A DNA stretch of 64,000 nucleotides from Atopobiaceae bacterium (GTDB lineage: Bacteria > Actinomycetota > Coriobacteriia > Coriobacteriales > Atopobiaceae). The notes beneath the pieces were generated by a model that made no database searches, was not told the DNA's origin, and saw only the letters and a list, made by a program, of their open reading frames with translations. Both the position numbers and the translations under genes were made by a program. The stretch is taken from the NCBI GenBank assembly GCA_022655215.1, contig JALCUE010000002.1:609853-673852 (forward strand), in the 5' to 3' direction. Shown piece by piece: positions 25,460 through 32,204 of the stretch (position 1 is its first letter; each line of letters begins with the position of its first letter).

Positions 25460-25525
25460 GAGAGGTGCAAAAGAAGACGAATCGCCCCCCTCCGAGGGCT
25501 CTGTTCATCTTCTTTTGCACCTCTC
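25460..25525. repeat. 18-base perfect inverted repeat between two iron boxes
   Basis: Arms GAGAGGTGCAAAAGAAGA (25460-25477) and TCTTCTTTTGCACCTCTC (25508-25525) are perfect complements with a 30-base loop containing CCCCCCTCC. It lies between divergent genes, so it cannot terminate either of them. It may end a short unannotated transcript or be a small-RNA body. Confidence 0.7.
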
Positions 25526-25567
25526 GGCGCCTCGGCGGGGTCCTGTGGCCGCGGTATGGGCCGTCGG

Positions 25568-25611
25568 TGGACAAGTCGACGACATCGTCCTATAGTTACC
25601 CATGGTTAACA
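25568..25611 (+). promoter_or_regulatory. Iron-boxed promoter of the FeoB-associated protein
   Basis: TGGACA (25568-25573) and TATAGT (25591-25596) are spaced 17 bases. The element AGTTACCCATGGTTAACA (25594-25611) overlaps the -10 and start region, as expected for a metal-dependent repressor. Confidence 0.7.
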
Positions 25612-25657
25612 ACGGGGGCGGGAGATGAACCCGCCCATCACCTGGGGAGGCAAGGTC

Positions 25658-25912
25658 ATGAGCCTCGTAGACGCTCTCATCATCGCCGTGGTGGTTGCGG
25701 CCACCGTGCTCTGCATACGCCGGCTCGCCCTCTCGTCGGCGAAGGGGAAGTGCTCCGGCTGCTCGAGCGAGTCGAGCTGCTCGGTCGCACGTTCCGGCTC
25801 GGGCGAGTGCCCGGCCGCGAGGGACATGGTCGCGGACGCTGAGCATGCGGCCGGGACGCATTCCCCACATGCCGACCAAGGCCATTCCAGCGGGTGCGAC
25901 TGCTGCAGGTGA
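25658..25912 (+). CDS. FeoB-associated Cys-rich membrane protein
   Basis: An 84-residue protein with one N-terminal membrane helix (VDALIIAVVVAATVLCI), a short basic stretch, and a Cys-rich tail with KCSGCSSESSC and SGCDCC. This matches the small FeoB-associated (FeoC-like in position, not sequence) family usually encoded with feoB. Here it is about 5.6 kb from feoB but shares an iron-box promoter, which supports a role in Fe2+ uptake. ATG 25658 follows GGGAGGCAAGGTC; an upstream ATG at 25625 is possible. His/Cys residues near the end could bind metal. Confidence 0.8.
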   Translation: MSLVDALIIAVVVAATVLCIRRLALSSAKGKCSGCSSESSCSVARSGSGECPAARDMVADAEHAAGTHSPHADQGHSSGCDCCR

Positions 25913-25950
25913 GGCCTGCTCGCGGCGGGTGTGATGCCTTCTGCGAGTGC

Positions 25951-25995
25951 TTGCCTGGTCGAAACAGAGACGTAACACTCATGTGCGAGAGTAAC
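25951..25995 (+). promoter_or_regulatory. glnA promoter region with GlnR-like repeats
   Basis: GAAAC (25961-25965), six bases, then GTAAC (25972-25976) gives an 11-base repeat like the GTnAC-n6-GaAAC GlnR site, in reversed order. Another GTAAC lies at 25991-25995. TTGCCT (25951-25956) could be the -35. Confidence 0.45.
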
Positions 25996-26045
25996 GTGGC
26001 TAGGCGGCCGGGCCGCCATCGTCTCTCCGTCTGTGAGGTAGACCT

Positions 26046-27368
26046 ATGACAAACGAGCAGAACATCGACTTCGTCCTGCGCACGGTCGAGGAGCGCGACA
26101 TCCGCTTCATCCGCCTCTGGTTCACCGACGTGCTCGGCAACCTCAAGTCGTTCTCGATATCTCCCGAGGACCTCGAGGAGGCCTTCGAGGAGGGGATCGG
26201 CTTCGACGGCAGCTCCGTCGATGGCTTCGCCCCGCTCGAGGAGTCCGACATGCTCGCCTTCCCCGACTCCGAGACGTTCCAGATCCTCCCGTGGCGTCCG
26301 GAGGAGAGCGGCGTCGCCCGCATCTTCTGCGACATCAAGACGCCTGCCGGCGAGGCCTTCGCCGGAGACCCCCGCGCGGCGCTCGAGCGCGTGTTCCGCT
26401 CGGCGGACGAGCGCGGCTATGTCATGAACGTCGGCCCGGAGATCGAGTACTTCTACTTCTCCGATGACAAGGTCCCCGTGCCTCTGGACGAGGCCGGCTA
26501 CTTCGACCTCACGCCCTTCGACTCCGCACGCGACCTGCGCCGCGACACCGTGCTCACGCTCGAGCAGATGTCCATCCCGGTCGAGTACTCCTATCACGCG
26601 GTCGCCCCGTCGCAGAACGGGCTCTCCCTGCGCTTCTCGGAGGCGGTGAGCTGCGCCGACAACATCATGACGGCGCGTCTCGTGGTGAAGCAGACCGCCT
26701 TCGCCCATGACATGTATGCGAGCTTCATGCCCAAGCCCCTGGTGGGTGTGGCGGGCTCGGCCATGTTCATGCACCAGTCGCTGTTCGACCACGACGGCAA
26801 CAACGTGTTCTGGGGTGCCGACGACACACCGGATGACTGCCATCTCTCCGAGACCGCCCGCCAGTACGTGGCCGGCCTGCTCAAGTACGCTCCCGAGTAC
26901 ACGCTCGTGACCAACCCCACGGTGAACTCCTACAAGCGTCTCGTGCCCAACGGCGAGGTCCCCTGCTATGCCACGTGGGGCCGCAAGAACCGCTCGGCCC
27001 TCGTGCGCGTGCCCATGTACAAGCCCGGCAAGCATCTCTCCTGCCGTGTCGAGCTGCGCAGCCCCGATCCCACCTGCAACCCCTACCTCGCGATGGCGGC
27101 CACGCTGGCCGCCGGCATGGCGGGCATCGAGGAGGGGCTCAAGCTGCCGGAGGAGTACTGCGGCGGCGACGCCTCCCAGGGCGACGCCGTGCGCCTGCCG
27201 CGTAACCTCGGCGAGGCCATCCAGGCCTTCGAGTCCTCCGACCTCATGCGCGAGGCGCTGGGCGAGCATATCTTCGACTTCCTCCTCCAGGAGAAGCGTC
27301 ATGAGTGGGAGGACTACTCCACCACCGTCACCGACTGGGAGTGCGAGCACTACTACGCCGGCTTCTGA
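26046..27368 (+). CDS. glnA: Glutamine synthetase, type I (alpha-like)
   Basis: ATP-dependent synthesis of glutamine from glutamate and ammonia. 440 residues. Motifs: GIGFDGSSVDGF, GPEIEYFYF, the ATP-binding KPLVGVAGSAMFMHQSLF region, NPTVNSYKRL and ELRSPDPTCNPYLAMAA. Near the adenylylation-site region it reads LPEEYCGGDASQGDAVRLP, without the Tyr-containing loop of the beta subtype. The overall length also matches the alpha subtype, so control by adenylylation is unlikely. ATG 26046 follows GTGAGGTAGACCT. Single gene; possible GlnR-like sites lie in its promoter. Confidence 0.95.
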   Translation: MTNEQNIDFVLRTVEERDIRFIRLWFTDVLGNLKSFSISPEDLEEAFEEGIGFDGSSVDGFAPLEESDMLAFPDSETFQILPWRPEESGVARIFCDIKTPAGEAFAGDPRAALERVFRSADERGYVMNVGPEIEYFYFSDDKVPVPLDEAGYFDLTPFDSARDLRRDTVLTLEQMSIPVEYSYHAVAPSQNGLSLRFSEAVSCADNIMTARLVVKQTAFAHDMYASFMPKPLVGVAGSAMFMHQSLFDHDGNNVFWGADDTPDDCHLSETARQYVAGLLKYAPEYTLVTNPTVNSYKRLVPNGEVPCYATWGRKNRSALVRVPMYKPGKHLSCRVELRSPDPTCNPYLAMAATLAAGMAGIEEGLKLPEEYCGGDASQGDAVRLPRNLGEAIQAFESSDLMREALGEHIFDFLLQEKRHEWEDYSTTVTDWECEHYYAGF

Positions 27369-27491
27369 TTACGCGCCTATATCGATATGCGTATGGTGCT
27401 GTAACCTGCCATGCCGTGTCCTCCTCGTGTCAGCGGGGCACGGTTTGCCCCGATGATGCGAGTGTCGGGCGTAGGTAACGCGGCATAAGTA

Positions 27492-27517
27492 GAGGCCCCC
27501 GCGTCTGCGAGGGCCTC
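27492..27517 (-). terminator. Terminator after yjcQ-like gene
   Basis: On the minus strand GAGGCCCTCGC pairs with GCGGGGGCCTC, followed by TACTTATG. It closes the toxin-island transcript. A second hairpin, CGGGGCA/TGCCCCG at about 27435-27453, probably belongs to glnA. Confidence 0.6.
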
Positions 27518-27543
27518 GTGCGCGCGTATGTGTGACGTCGTGG

Positions 27544-27864
27544 CTAGGAGACCGCTCCGACGATCCCGACCGCGAGCTCCGCGTCCTTGCGCATCATCGA
27601 GTTCTCCTGGAGGTACTCGAGCCCCTTGAGGGTGATGGCCGGATGGTGGACCATGACCGTCTTCCTCTGGCGGTCGAGGTACTCGCGCACGGTCACGCCG
27701 GAGACGTATCCCTCGTCAGAGAGCATCGCCCAGATCGCGTCGAGCCTGTTCTGCGAGATGCCGAGCGTCTCCGCCGTGAGCCTCTCCGGGTCGCACCCAT
27801 CGTCGTAGTCCATCGATGACTCGAGCAAGTGGAGGATGCGGTAGATCGTGCGGAAGTCGCTCAT
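27544..27864 (-). CDS. YjcQ-family winged-helix-like protein (intact copy)
   Basis: A 106-residue protein (MSDFRTIYRILHLLESSMDY...) with a winged-helix-like fold: LTAETLGISQNRLDAIWAMLSDEGYVSGV, then ITLKGLEYLQENSMM. This fits the YjcQ family, found in phage and toxin islands; function unknown. Its start follows the 61-codon gene by one base. The first about 11 codons are duplicated twice upstream (28144 and 29508), each copy truncated, showing past cassette duplication. Confidence 0.7.
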   Translation of the reverse strand: MSDFRTIYRILHLLESSMDYDDGCDPERLTAETLGISQNRLDAIWAMLSDEGYVSGVTVREYLDRQRKTVMVHHPAITLKGLEYLQENSMMRKDAELAVGIVGAVS

Positions 27865-27865
27865 G

Positions 27866-28051
27866 CTAGATCCTCACACCTTCCTCGACCGGACCTATTT
27901 CCTTGCGGAGCATTGCAATCTCGTCCTTGAGCTGTTGAGGGGCATCATCGACGACGTTGTTGTTTACGTCGAAGTACCGGGAGAAGACCACGTCAGCCCC
28001 AAGCTCATAGACGAGGCTCTCGAACATAGGGCAATTTGGATATTCCGTCAT
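27866..28051 (-). CDS. Small acidic hypothetical protein in toxin island
   Basis: A 61-residue ORF (MTEYPNCPMFESLVYELGAD...) with a strong ribosome site (AAGGAGGTCGGATAGG before ATG) and a stop one base before the YjcQ start. The C-terminal part, QQLKDEIAMLRKEIGP, looks like a short helix or coiled coil. I do not recognise a family. Gene order suggests it belongs to the toxin/immunity transcript. Codon use is AT-richer than the chromosome backbone. Confidence 0.6.
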   Translation of the reverse strand: MTEYPNCPMFESLVYELGADVVFSRYFDVNNNVVDDAPQQLKDEIAMLRKEIGPVEEGVRI

Positions 28052-28069
28052 CCTATCCGACCTCCTTGC

Positions 28070-28144
28070 CTATCGATTCAGAGACATAGTAGAGAAATGA
28101 GTCTCTCTCTGGAGGATGCGGTAGATCGTGCGGAAGTCGCTCAT
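28070..28144 (-). pseudogene. Truncated YjcQ remnant, copy 1
   Basis: Starting in an ATGA overlap with the immunity-like stop, the frame reads MSDFRTIYRIL, identical to the intact YjcQ N-terminus, then diverges and stops after 24 codons. The shared DNA (GGATGCGGTAGATCGTGCGG and beyond on the plus strand, about 28110-28144 and 27834-27864) shows a recent duplication. Confidence 0.7.
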
Positions 28145-28377
28145 CTCTTGATGCCGTTCCAGTCAAAATAATCCTTGAGCCTGACGTCTAATCTGTTCCA
28201 CCTAATCAGGGCAACCATCTGTTTCTCAGGCAGGCTCTTGATGGCCGATATGTATTGCTCTTCGGTCTCATTTCCGCGATAAGCTAATATCATTTGATTG
28301 AGTCCAAAGTGCGCCTTTTCATAGTCACTGAGGTCAATCCCAATCCTATCGGCCTTCTCATCGAGGTCAATTACCAT
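28141..28377 (-). CDS. Putative immunity protein, copy 1
   Basis: A 78-residue protein ending in SLPEKQMVALIRWNRLDV and DYFDWNGIKR. It is a close paralogue of the protein at 29505-29741, sharing YRGNET, SAIKSLP, KQMVA, IRWNR and FDWNGIK. No family is recognised. Its start overlaps the end of the metallopeptidase-like toxin gene by 11 bases, the usual layout for a cognate immunity gene, so immunity is inferred from context and duplication only. Confidence 0.6.
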   Translation of the reverse strand: MVIDLDEKADRIGIDLSDYEKAHFGLNQMILAYRGNETEEQYISAIKSLPEKQMVALIRWNRLDVRLKDYFDWNGIKR

Positions 28378-29116
28378 TGATTAGCCTCACTTCCACCACG
28401 TCTGCTACTGCATTTTTCCCAGCACCGTTGTTCGCAACGAACCTTATACTCTCCGCCGCGAGCTCGCTGTCCTGAAATCCCTTTTCCGCGTTGTGCGCTG
28501 CATAGCTCGGTATTTTTGACGCGTCAATCATCGCAGTCTTTCCGAGATATATGCTCCCGTACCACCCAGAGTAGACGACATCGTATCCTGCACCGCATAA
28601 TTCTTCTTCGATTATACCGCTCAGCCTCGACTCGCGCAGCGTGGTCGACCTACCTGACCTGAACGATATGAGCCTGTCTACCTCGGCCTCGTGCTCTCTA
28701 TATGACGTGAGCGAGTATTCTGCTGAATGCGCGACCTCATGGAACATGACCTGCTCAATCTGGTTCGGCTTGAGCTGTCTCATGCTCGACTTACTGAGGT
28801 CGATGGTGTACCCGTTCTCGCGTCGCATGTTCTGTACGTATACACCATTCTCGAGAGTCCTTCCGCGTACCGCAAGCAGACCTGATGACGGGCCACCGAC
28901 GAACTCGATCCCATGCTCGAGCCCGGACATCACGGCCACCTGTCTATCGGTCGTGAGGTTCTTCAACCATGGGTCGAACTCGACGGAGACCCCAGTCCTC
29001 TCCATGAACGTCTCCGCCATGTTGGGAGATGCCCCATACGCGCTCCTGGCTTCGTCAAGATCGCTCCCGAACCTCTGGTCGAACTCCTCGGAATGCCTAG
29101 CCTTCACCGCCGACAC
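28367..29116 (-). CDS. Metallopeptidase-like toxin tip, probably 5'-truncated
   Basis: The open frame encodes about 249 residues from a GTG at 29116 that has no ribosome site. The frame stays open a further 81 codons up to a TAA at 29360-29362, without any ATG, GTG or TTG. This suggests the C-terminal end of a larger protein whose start was lost. The core has an HExxH zinc motif (EQVMFHEVAHSAE) and a possible third ligand in YREHEAEVDRL. With a small paralogous gene overlapping its 3' end, it looks like a polymorphic-toxin C-terminal domain. Activity unproven; it may be a silent cassette. Confidence 0.55.
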   Translation of the reverse strand: MSAVKARHSEEFDQRFGSDLDEARSAYGASPNMAETFMERTGVSVEFDPWLKNLTTDRQVAVMSGLEHGIEFVGGPSSGLLAVRGRTLENGVYVQNMRRENGYTIDLSKSSMRQLKPNQIEQVMFHEVAHSAEYSLTSYREHEAEVDRLISFRSGRSTTLRESRLSGIIEEELCGAGYDVVYSGWYGSIYLGKTAMIDASKIPSYAAHNAEKGFQDSELAAESIRFVANNGAGKNAVADVVEVRLINGN

Positions 29117-29504
29117 CGACGCGTACGAACGGATCGCCGTAGGCTGACGTGCGACACCGTAAGCCCTCTCACGCTCGTAGTCGCGTCTCAGCCCACATCT
29201 CTCGCAATGTCCCTTCAGGTTCGCCTGTGCGCGTGGCCCAGACGGCGTTAGTCGGCGGCCATGCTGAGCCCGCGTTACTGTCCGACCGACACTGACCGTT
29301 TGGGCTCTCCCACGCGGCGCCCAATGCCGTGCTGCCTCTGCTGGGCCGCGTAATACTTGTTATCAGATCCCGATGAGACAGGTGTCCTGCGGTGATAGCG
29401 CATGAAAAGGAAGGGTTCTCGCAGATGCGAGAGCCCTTCGCATACGCATATGACGATTGCGGCTTAGAGGACTTCGATGGTTATCTCGGCCGTGCGGAAG
29501 TTGC
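29117..29504. other. Non-coding stretch between the two cassettes
   Basis: Contains the start-less upstream frame of the toxin tip (to 29359), a terminator at 29407-29438, and a truncated YjcQ remnant at 29464-29508. No intact gene is seen on either strand. Confidence 0.5.
29407..29438 (-). terminator. Terminator after immunity copy 2
   Basis: On the minus strand AAGGGCTCTCGCA pairs with TGCGAGAACCCTT, followed by CCTTTTC. A good intrinsic terminator separating the two cassettes. Confidence 0.75.
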
Positions 29505-29508
29505 TCAT
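29464..29508 (-). pseudogene. Truncated YjcQ remnant, copy 2
   Basis: Begins in an ATGA overlap with the second immunity-like stop, reads MSNFRTAEITIEVL and stops. The first five to six codons match the YjcQ start, then homology is lost. Confidence 0.6.
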
Positions 29509-29741
29509 TGCTTTATTCCGTTCCAGTCAAAATCATCCGGGAACTGTAGGTCAAATCTGTTCCACCTGATGATTGCAACCATCTGCTTATCAGGAAGACT
29601 CTTGATGGCCGACGTAAACTGGTCTTGTGTTTCATTTCCACGATACTTTATGAGAGAGCTCACAAGATTTGAGTCGGCGTCTTCGTAGTCTCTGAGGTTG
29701 ATTCCGAGCTTCTTCGCTATCACTTCTGGGTCAGTTACCAT
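29505..29741 (-). CDS. Putative immunity protein, copy 2
   Basis: A 78-residue paralogue of the protein at 28141-28377, ending SLPDKQMVAIIRWNRFDL and DDFDWNGIKQ. The ATG at 29741 follows GAAGGGAGGCTCGTCG. The frame is also open to an ATG at 29837 with a strong ribosome site (GGAGGTGAGT), which would add 32 residues beginning MSTAGATESIYFVG; that extension resembles the tail of the toxin next door. Either start is possible. No intact toxin partner remains, so this looks like an orphan immunity gene. Confidence 0.6.
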   Translation of the reverse strand: MVTDPEVIAKKLGINLRDYEDADSNLVSSLIKYRGNETQDQFTSAIKSLPDKQMVAIIRWNRFDLQFPDDFDWNGIKQ

Positions 29742-29837
29742 CGACGAGCCTCCCTTCGATGACGTCGGCGATGAAGCACTCTCGCCTTGCTGTTCGCCCA
29801 CAAAGTAAATGCTCTCCGTTGCTCCAGCTGTACTCAT
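29731..29837 (-). pseudogene. Frameshifted toxin C-terminal remnant
   Basis: One frame reads ATESIYFVGEQQGESA, matching AAESIRFVANNGAGKNA of the intact toxin tip. Another frame continues ADVIEGRLVDGN and stop, matching ADVVEVRLINGN and stop. The stop overlaps the immunity start exactly as in the intact pair. This is the decayed 3' end of a second toxin gene. Confidence 0.65.
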
Positions 29838-29991
29838 ACTCACCTCCATTTTAACGTTGCTGACGGCATGCGAGAGGATTGTCGTGGTTGCTTCTTGATT
29901 CCGAAGGCCCTTCCCTCCGAATCGTCTCGTGTCGTTCATCGTCCGTCGCGTCCGCCCTCGGTTTCGGCTGTCGGGCGCCCGCGTTTCGCCT

Positions 29992-30070
29992 AGGTTGCAA
30001 CTCGACCCACGACCTCACGATTCGGTGTCGTGAGCGTTAACTGACGCATCCCGAAACGGCCATGCAACCT
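29992..30070 (+). other. Cloverleaf-like structured element before the first binding-protein gene
   Basis: AGGTTGCA (29992-29999) and TGCAACCT (30063-30070) enclose a perfect hairpin CTCACGA/TCGTGAG plus smaller GCGT/ACGC and CCG/CGG stems. It lies about 95 bases upstream of the lipoprotein start. It lacks tRNA invariant bases on either strand. Confidence 0.4.
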
Positions 30071-30163
30071 TCTCGCGCGACTCTCCCCAACAAGGCACGA
30101 CGTCCGAGGGCGACGTGCCAGGCTCCCGGCAGAGGGCCGGGACCCCAAGGGGAGGGGATCGTC

Positions 30164-31027
30164 ATGGCTCATCTCGAGGACCTCATGGAATGCAGGAACG
30201 GCGGGCTCATGACCCGCCGCGGGTTCGTCGCCGCGGCGGTGGCGGCGGGGCTCACGCTCGCGACGTCCGGCTGCTCGGGCTCAGGCTCGACCGACTCGGC
30301 CCAGACCGCCCAGACCGACTCGTACTCGCTCGTCACCCCCGGCAAGCTCACCGTGGCCTGGCAGGACGGCTACCCGCCCATGGAGGCGCTCAACACCTCC
30401 ACCAACGTGCCCGAGGGCTACGACGTGGACATGATCACGAAGCTTGCCGAGAAGCTCGGGCTCACCGTCGAGTACCTCTCCACCATGCACTTCGACGCGA
30501 TCATCCCCACCATCAAGCAGGGCGGCAAGGCCGACGTGGGCGTCTCCAGCTTCACCATCACCGACGCGCGCAGGCAGGAGATCGACTTCACGGACCCCTA
30601 CATCGACTCGAACCAGTCCATAGTCACGAGGGCCGACGCCACCGCCGACACCGCTGACGCCCTGAACGCCGCTGACAAGAAGATCGCGGTGGAGTCGGGC
30701 ACCACGGGCGAGGCCTGGGCAGACGAGAACCTCTCGGCGGCCACCATCGTGAAGCTCGACGACATCGTGCAGTGCATGACGGGGACCCAGACGGGTCTCT
30801 ACGACGCGGTGGTGTGCGACCTGCCGGTGCTGGCCTGGGAGTGCAAGAACTCCTACACCGACCTCAAGGTGGCCGTCGAGATCCCCACGGGCGAGCAGTA
30901 CGGCATCGTCGTGTCCAAGGACAACCCCGGCCTCACCCAGGCGCTGAACGAGGGCCTGGCTGAGATGACGTCCGCAGGCGACCTCGAGGCGCTCGAGGTC
31001 AAATGGTTCGGCGAGAAGATCTCCTGA
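30164..31027 (+). CDS. Amino-acid ABC transporter substrate-binding lipoprotein (1)
   Basis: A 287-residue bacterial extracellular solute-binding protein family 3 member. The N-terminus MTRRGFVAAAVAAGLTLATSGC combines a twin-arginine pattern with a lipobox. Family blocks: PGKLTVAWQDGYPPME, GYDVDMITKLAEKLGL, PTIKQGGKADVG, FTITDARRQEIDFTDPY and GEQYGIVVSKDNPGL. It likely binds a polar amino acid outside the cell. ATG 30164 follows AAGGGGAGGGGATCGTC. A close paralogue lies directly downstream, sharing the same permease and ATPase. Confidence 0.9.
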   Translation: MAHLEDLMECRNGGLMTRRGFVAAAVAAGLTLATSGCSGSGSTDSAQTAQTDSYSLVTPGKLTVAWQDGYPPMEALNTSTNVPEGYDVDMITKLAEKLGLTVEYLSTMHFDAIIPTIKQGGKADVGVSSFTITDARRQEIDFTDPYIDSNQSIVTRADATADTADALNAADKKIAVESGTTGEAWADENLSAATIVKLDDIVQCMTGTQTGLYDAVVCDLPVLAWECKNSYTDLKVAVEIPTGEQYGIVVSKDNPGLTQALNEGLAEMTSAGDLEALEVKWFGEKIS

Positions 31028-31118
31028 TCTTCTCGTCCGCTCCTTGGTCGCAGAATGCTGCATCCACGCCATCGGATATGCGCATCGGCTCATGTTGTGT
31101 GCTGCTGAATGCAACCTT

Positions 31119-31135
31119 GTCACCATCGTGTTAAC
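31119..31135 (+). promoter_or_regulatory. GlnR-like site upstream of the second binding protein
   Basis: GTCAC, six bases, GTTAAC resembles the GTnAC-n6-GnAAC repeat used by actinobacterial GlnR. It lies about 120 bases upstream of the lipoprotein start. A GlnR-like gene is 3.5 kb downstream. Confidence 0.4.
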
Positions 31136-31256
31136 GATGCGCCTGCGTAGCGTGGGCGAAACGTTCGGGCGGGAGACTTTCCCACGACCGCAGGGGAATT
31201 CGGGTCGGGTACCTTCGCCCCGCGGCATCATCGGGAAGCATCCGAAAGGGGAAATC

Positions 31257-32108
31257 ATGAAGAGGGAAGATCGTAGGTTCATAGGAATCGTGGCGTGCAT
31301 CGTCTGCGCGCTCACGGCGGCGCTCGCCATCGCGGGCTGCTCGTCCGGGTCAGGCTCGTCCTCCACGACCACCGCGGCCTCGTCCGCATCGGCCGACACC
31401 AGCAGCTACACCACCGTCGAGAGCGGCAAGCTCATCGTCGCCTCAGACCTGGCCTACCCGCCCCTCGAGTCCGTCCCCGACGGCGGCGGGGACCCCGTCG
31501 GCTTCGACGTCGACCTCATGAACGCGTTGGCCGGCAAGCTCGGGCTCACCTGCGAGTACCTGCCCGCGCAGAAGTTCGACAGCATCGTGCCCACCATCAA
31601 GCAGGGTGGCAAGGCTGACGTCGGCTGCTCCAGCTTCACCATCACCGACGAGCGCAAGGAGGAGATCGACTTCACCGACTCCTACATGGACTCGAACCAG
31701 GGCCTCGTGACCAAGTCCGACGCCACCGCCACCACGGTCGACGCGCTGAACGTCGCCGGCAAGCAGATCGCCGTCCAGTCGGGGACCACGGGCGAGGAGT
31801 GGGCCCAGGAGAACCTCCCGAACGCGACGGTCGTCCCTCTCGATGACGCCATCCAGGCCATGACCGGCGTCCAGACCGGGCTCTACGACGCCTGCGTCGC
31901 CGACCTCCCCGTCATGAAGTACCTCTGCAACAACTCCTACACCGACCTCAAGGTCTCCATCGAGATCCCCACGGGCGAGCAGTACGGCATCGTCGTCTCC
32001 AAGGACAACCCCGGTCTCACCGCGGCACTCAACACCGCGCTCCAGGAGCTCAAGGACGACGGGACCATCGACTCCCTCGAGGAGAAGTGGTTCGGCTCCA
32101 CGATGTAG
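31257..32108 (+). CDS. Amino-acid ABC transporter substrate-binding lipoprotein (2)
   Basis: A 283-residue family 3 binding protein, paralogous to the one just upstream (shared FDVDLMNALAGKLGLTCEYL, IVPTIKQGGKADVG, GEQYGIVVSKDNPGL). It has a standard Sec lipobox, ALAIAGC, without twin arginines. ATG 31257 follows GAAAGGGGAAATC. Two binding proteins with one translocator suggest broadened or condition-specific substrate range. A strong hairpin follows the stop. Confidence 0.9.
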   Translation: MKREDRRFIGIVACIVCALTAALAIAGCSSGSGSSSTTTAASSASADTSSYTTVESGKLIVASDLAYPPLESVPDGGGDPVGFDVDLMNALAGKLGLTCEYLPAQKFDSIVPTIKQGGKADVGCSSFTITDERKEEIDFTDSYMDSNQGLVTKSDATATTVDALNVAGKQIAVQSGTTGEEWAQENLPNATVVPLDDAIQAMTGVQTGLYDACVADLPVMKYLCNNSYTDLKVSIEIPTGEQYGIVVSKDNPGLTAALNTALQELKDDGTIDSLEEKWFGSTM

Positions 32109-32141
32109 TCGCGCGTCCCCTTCGGGGGGCGTGACCACGGA

Positions 32142-32183
32142 GGGAGACGGGGCCCTCGTGACCTTTCGAGGTCCCCGTCTCCC
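32142..32183 (+). terminator. Hairpin between binding-protein and permease genes
   Basis: GGGAGACGGGGCCCTCG pairs with CGAGGTCCCCGTCTCCC (near perfect, 17 bases). Such stems typically lower downstream transporter expression relative to the binding protein. Confidence 0.65.
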
Positions 32184-32204
32184 ACACGGCGAGGGGAAAC
32201 GACG

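Noticed and set aside
29992..30070. A tRNA gene
   Set aside because: Acceptor-like and anticodon-like stems exist, but neither strand has the TTCGA T-loop, U33, or a proper D-arm.
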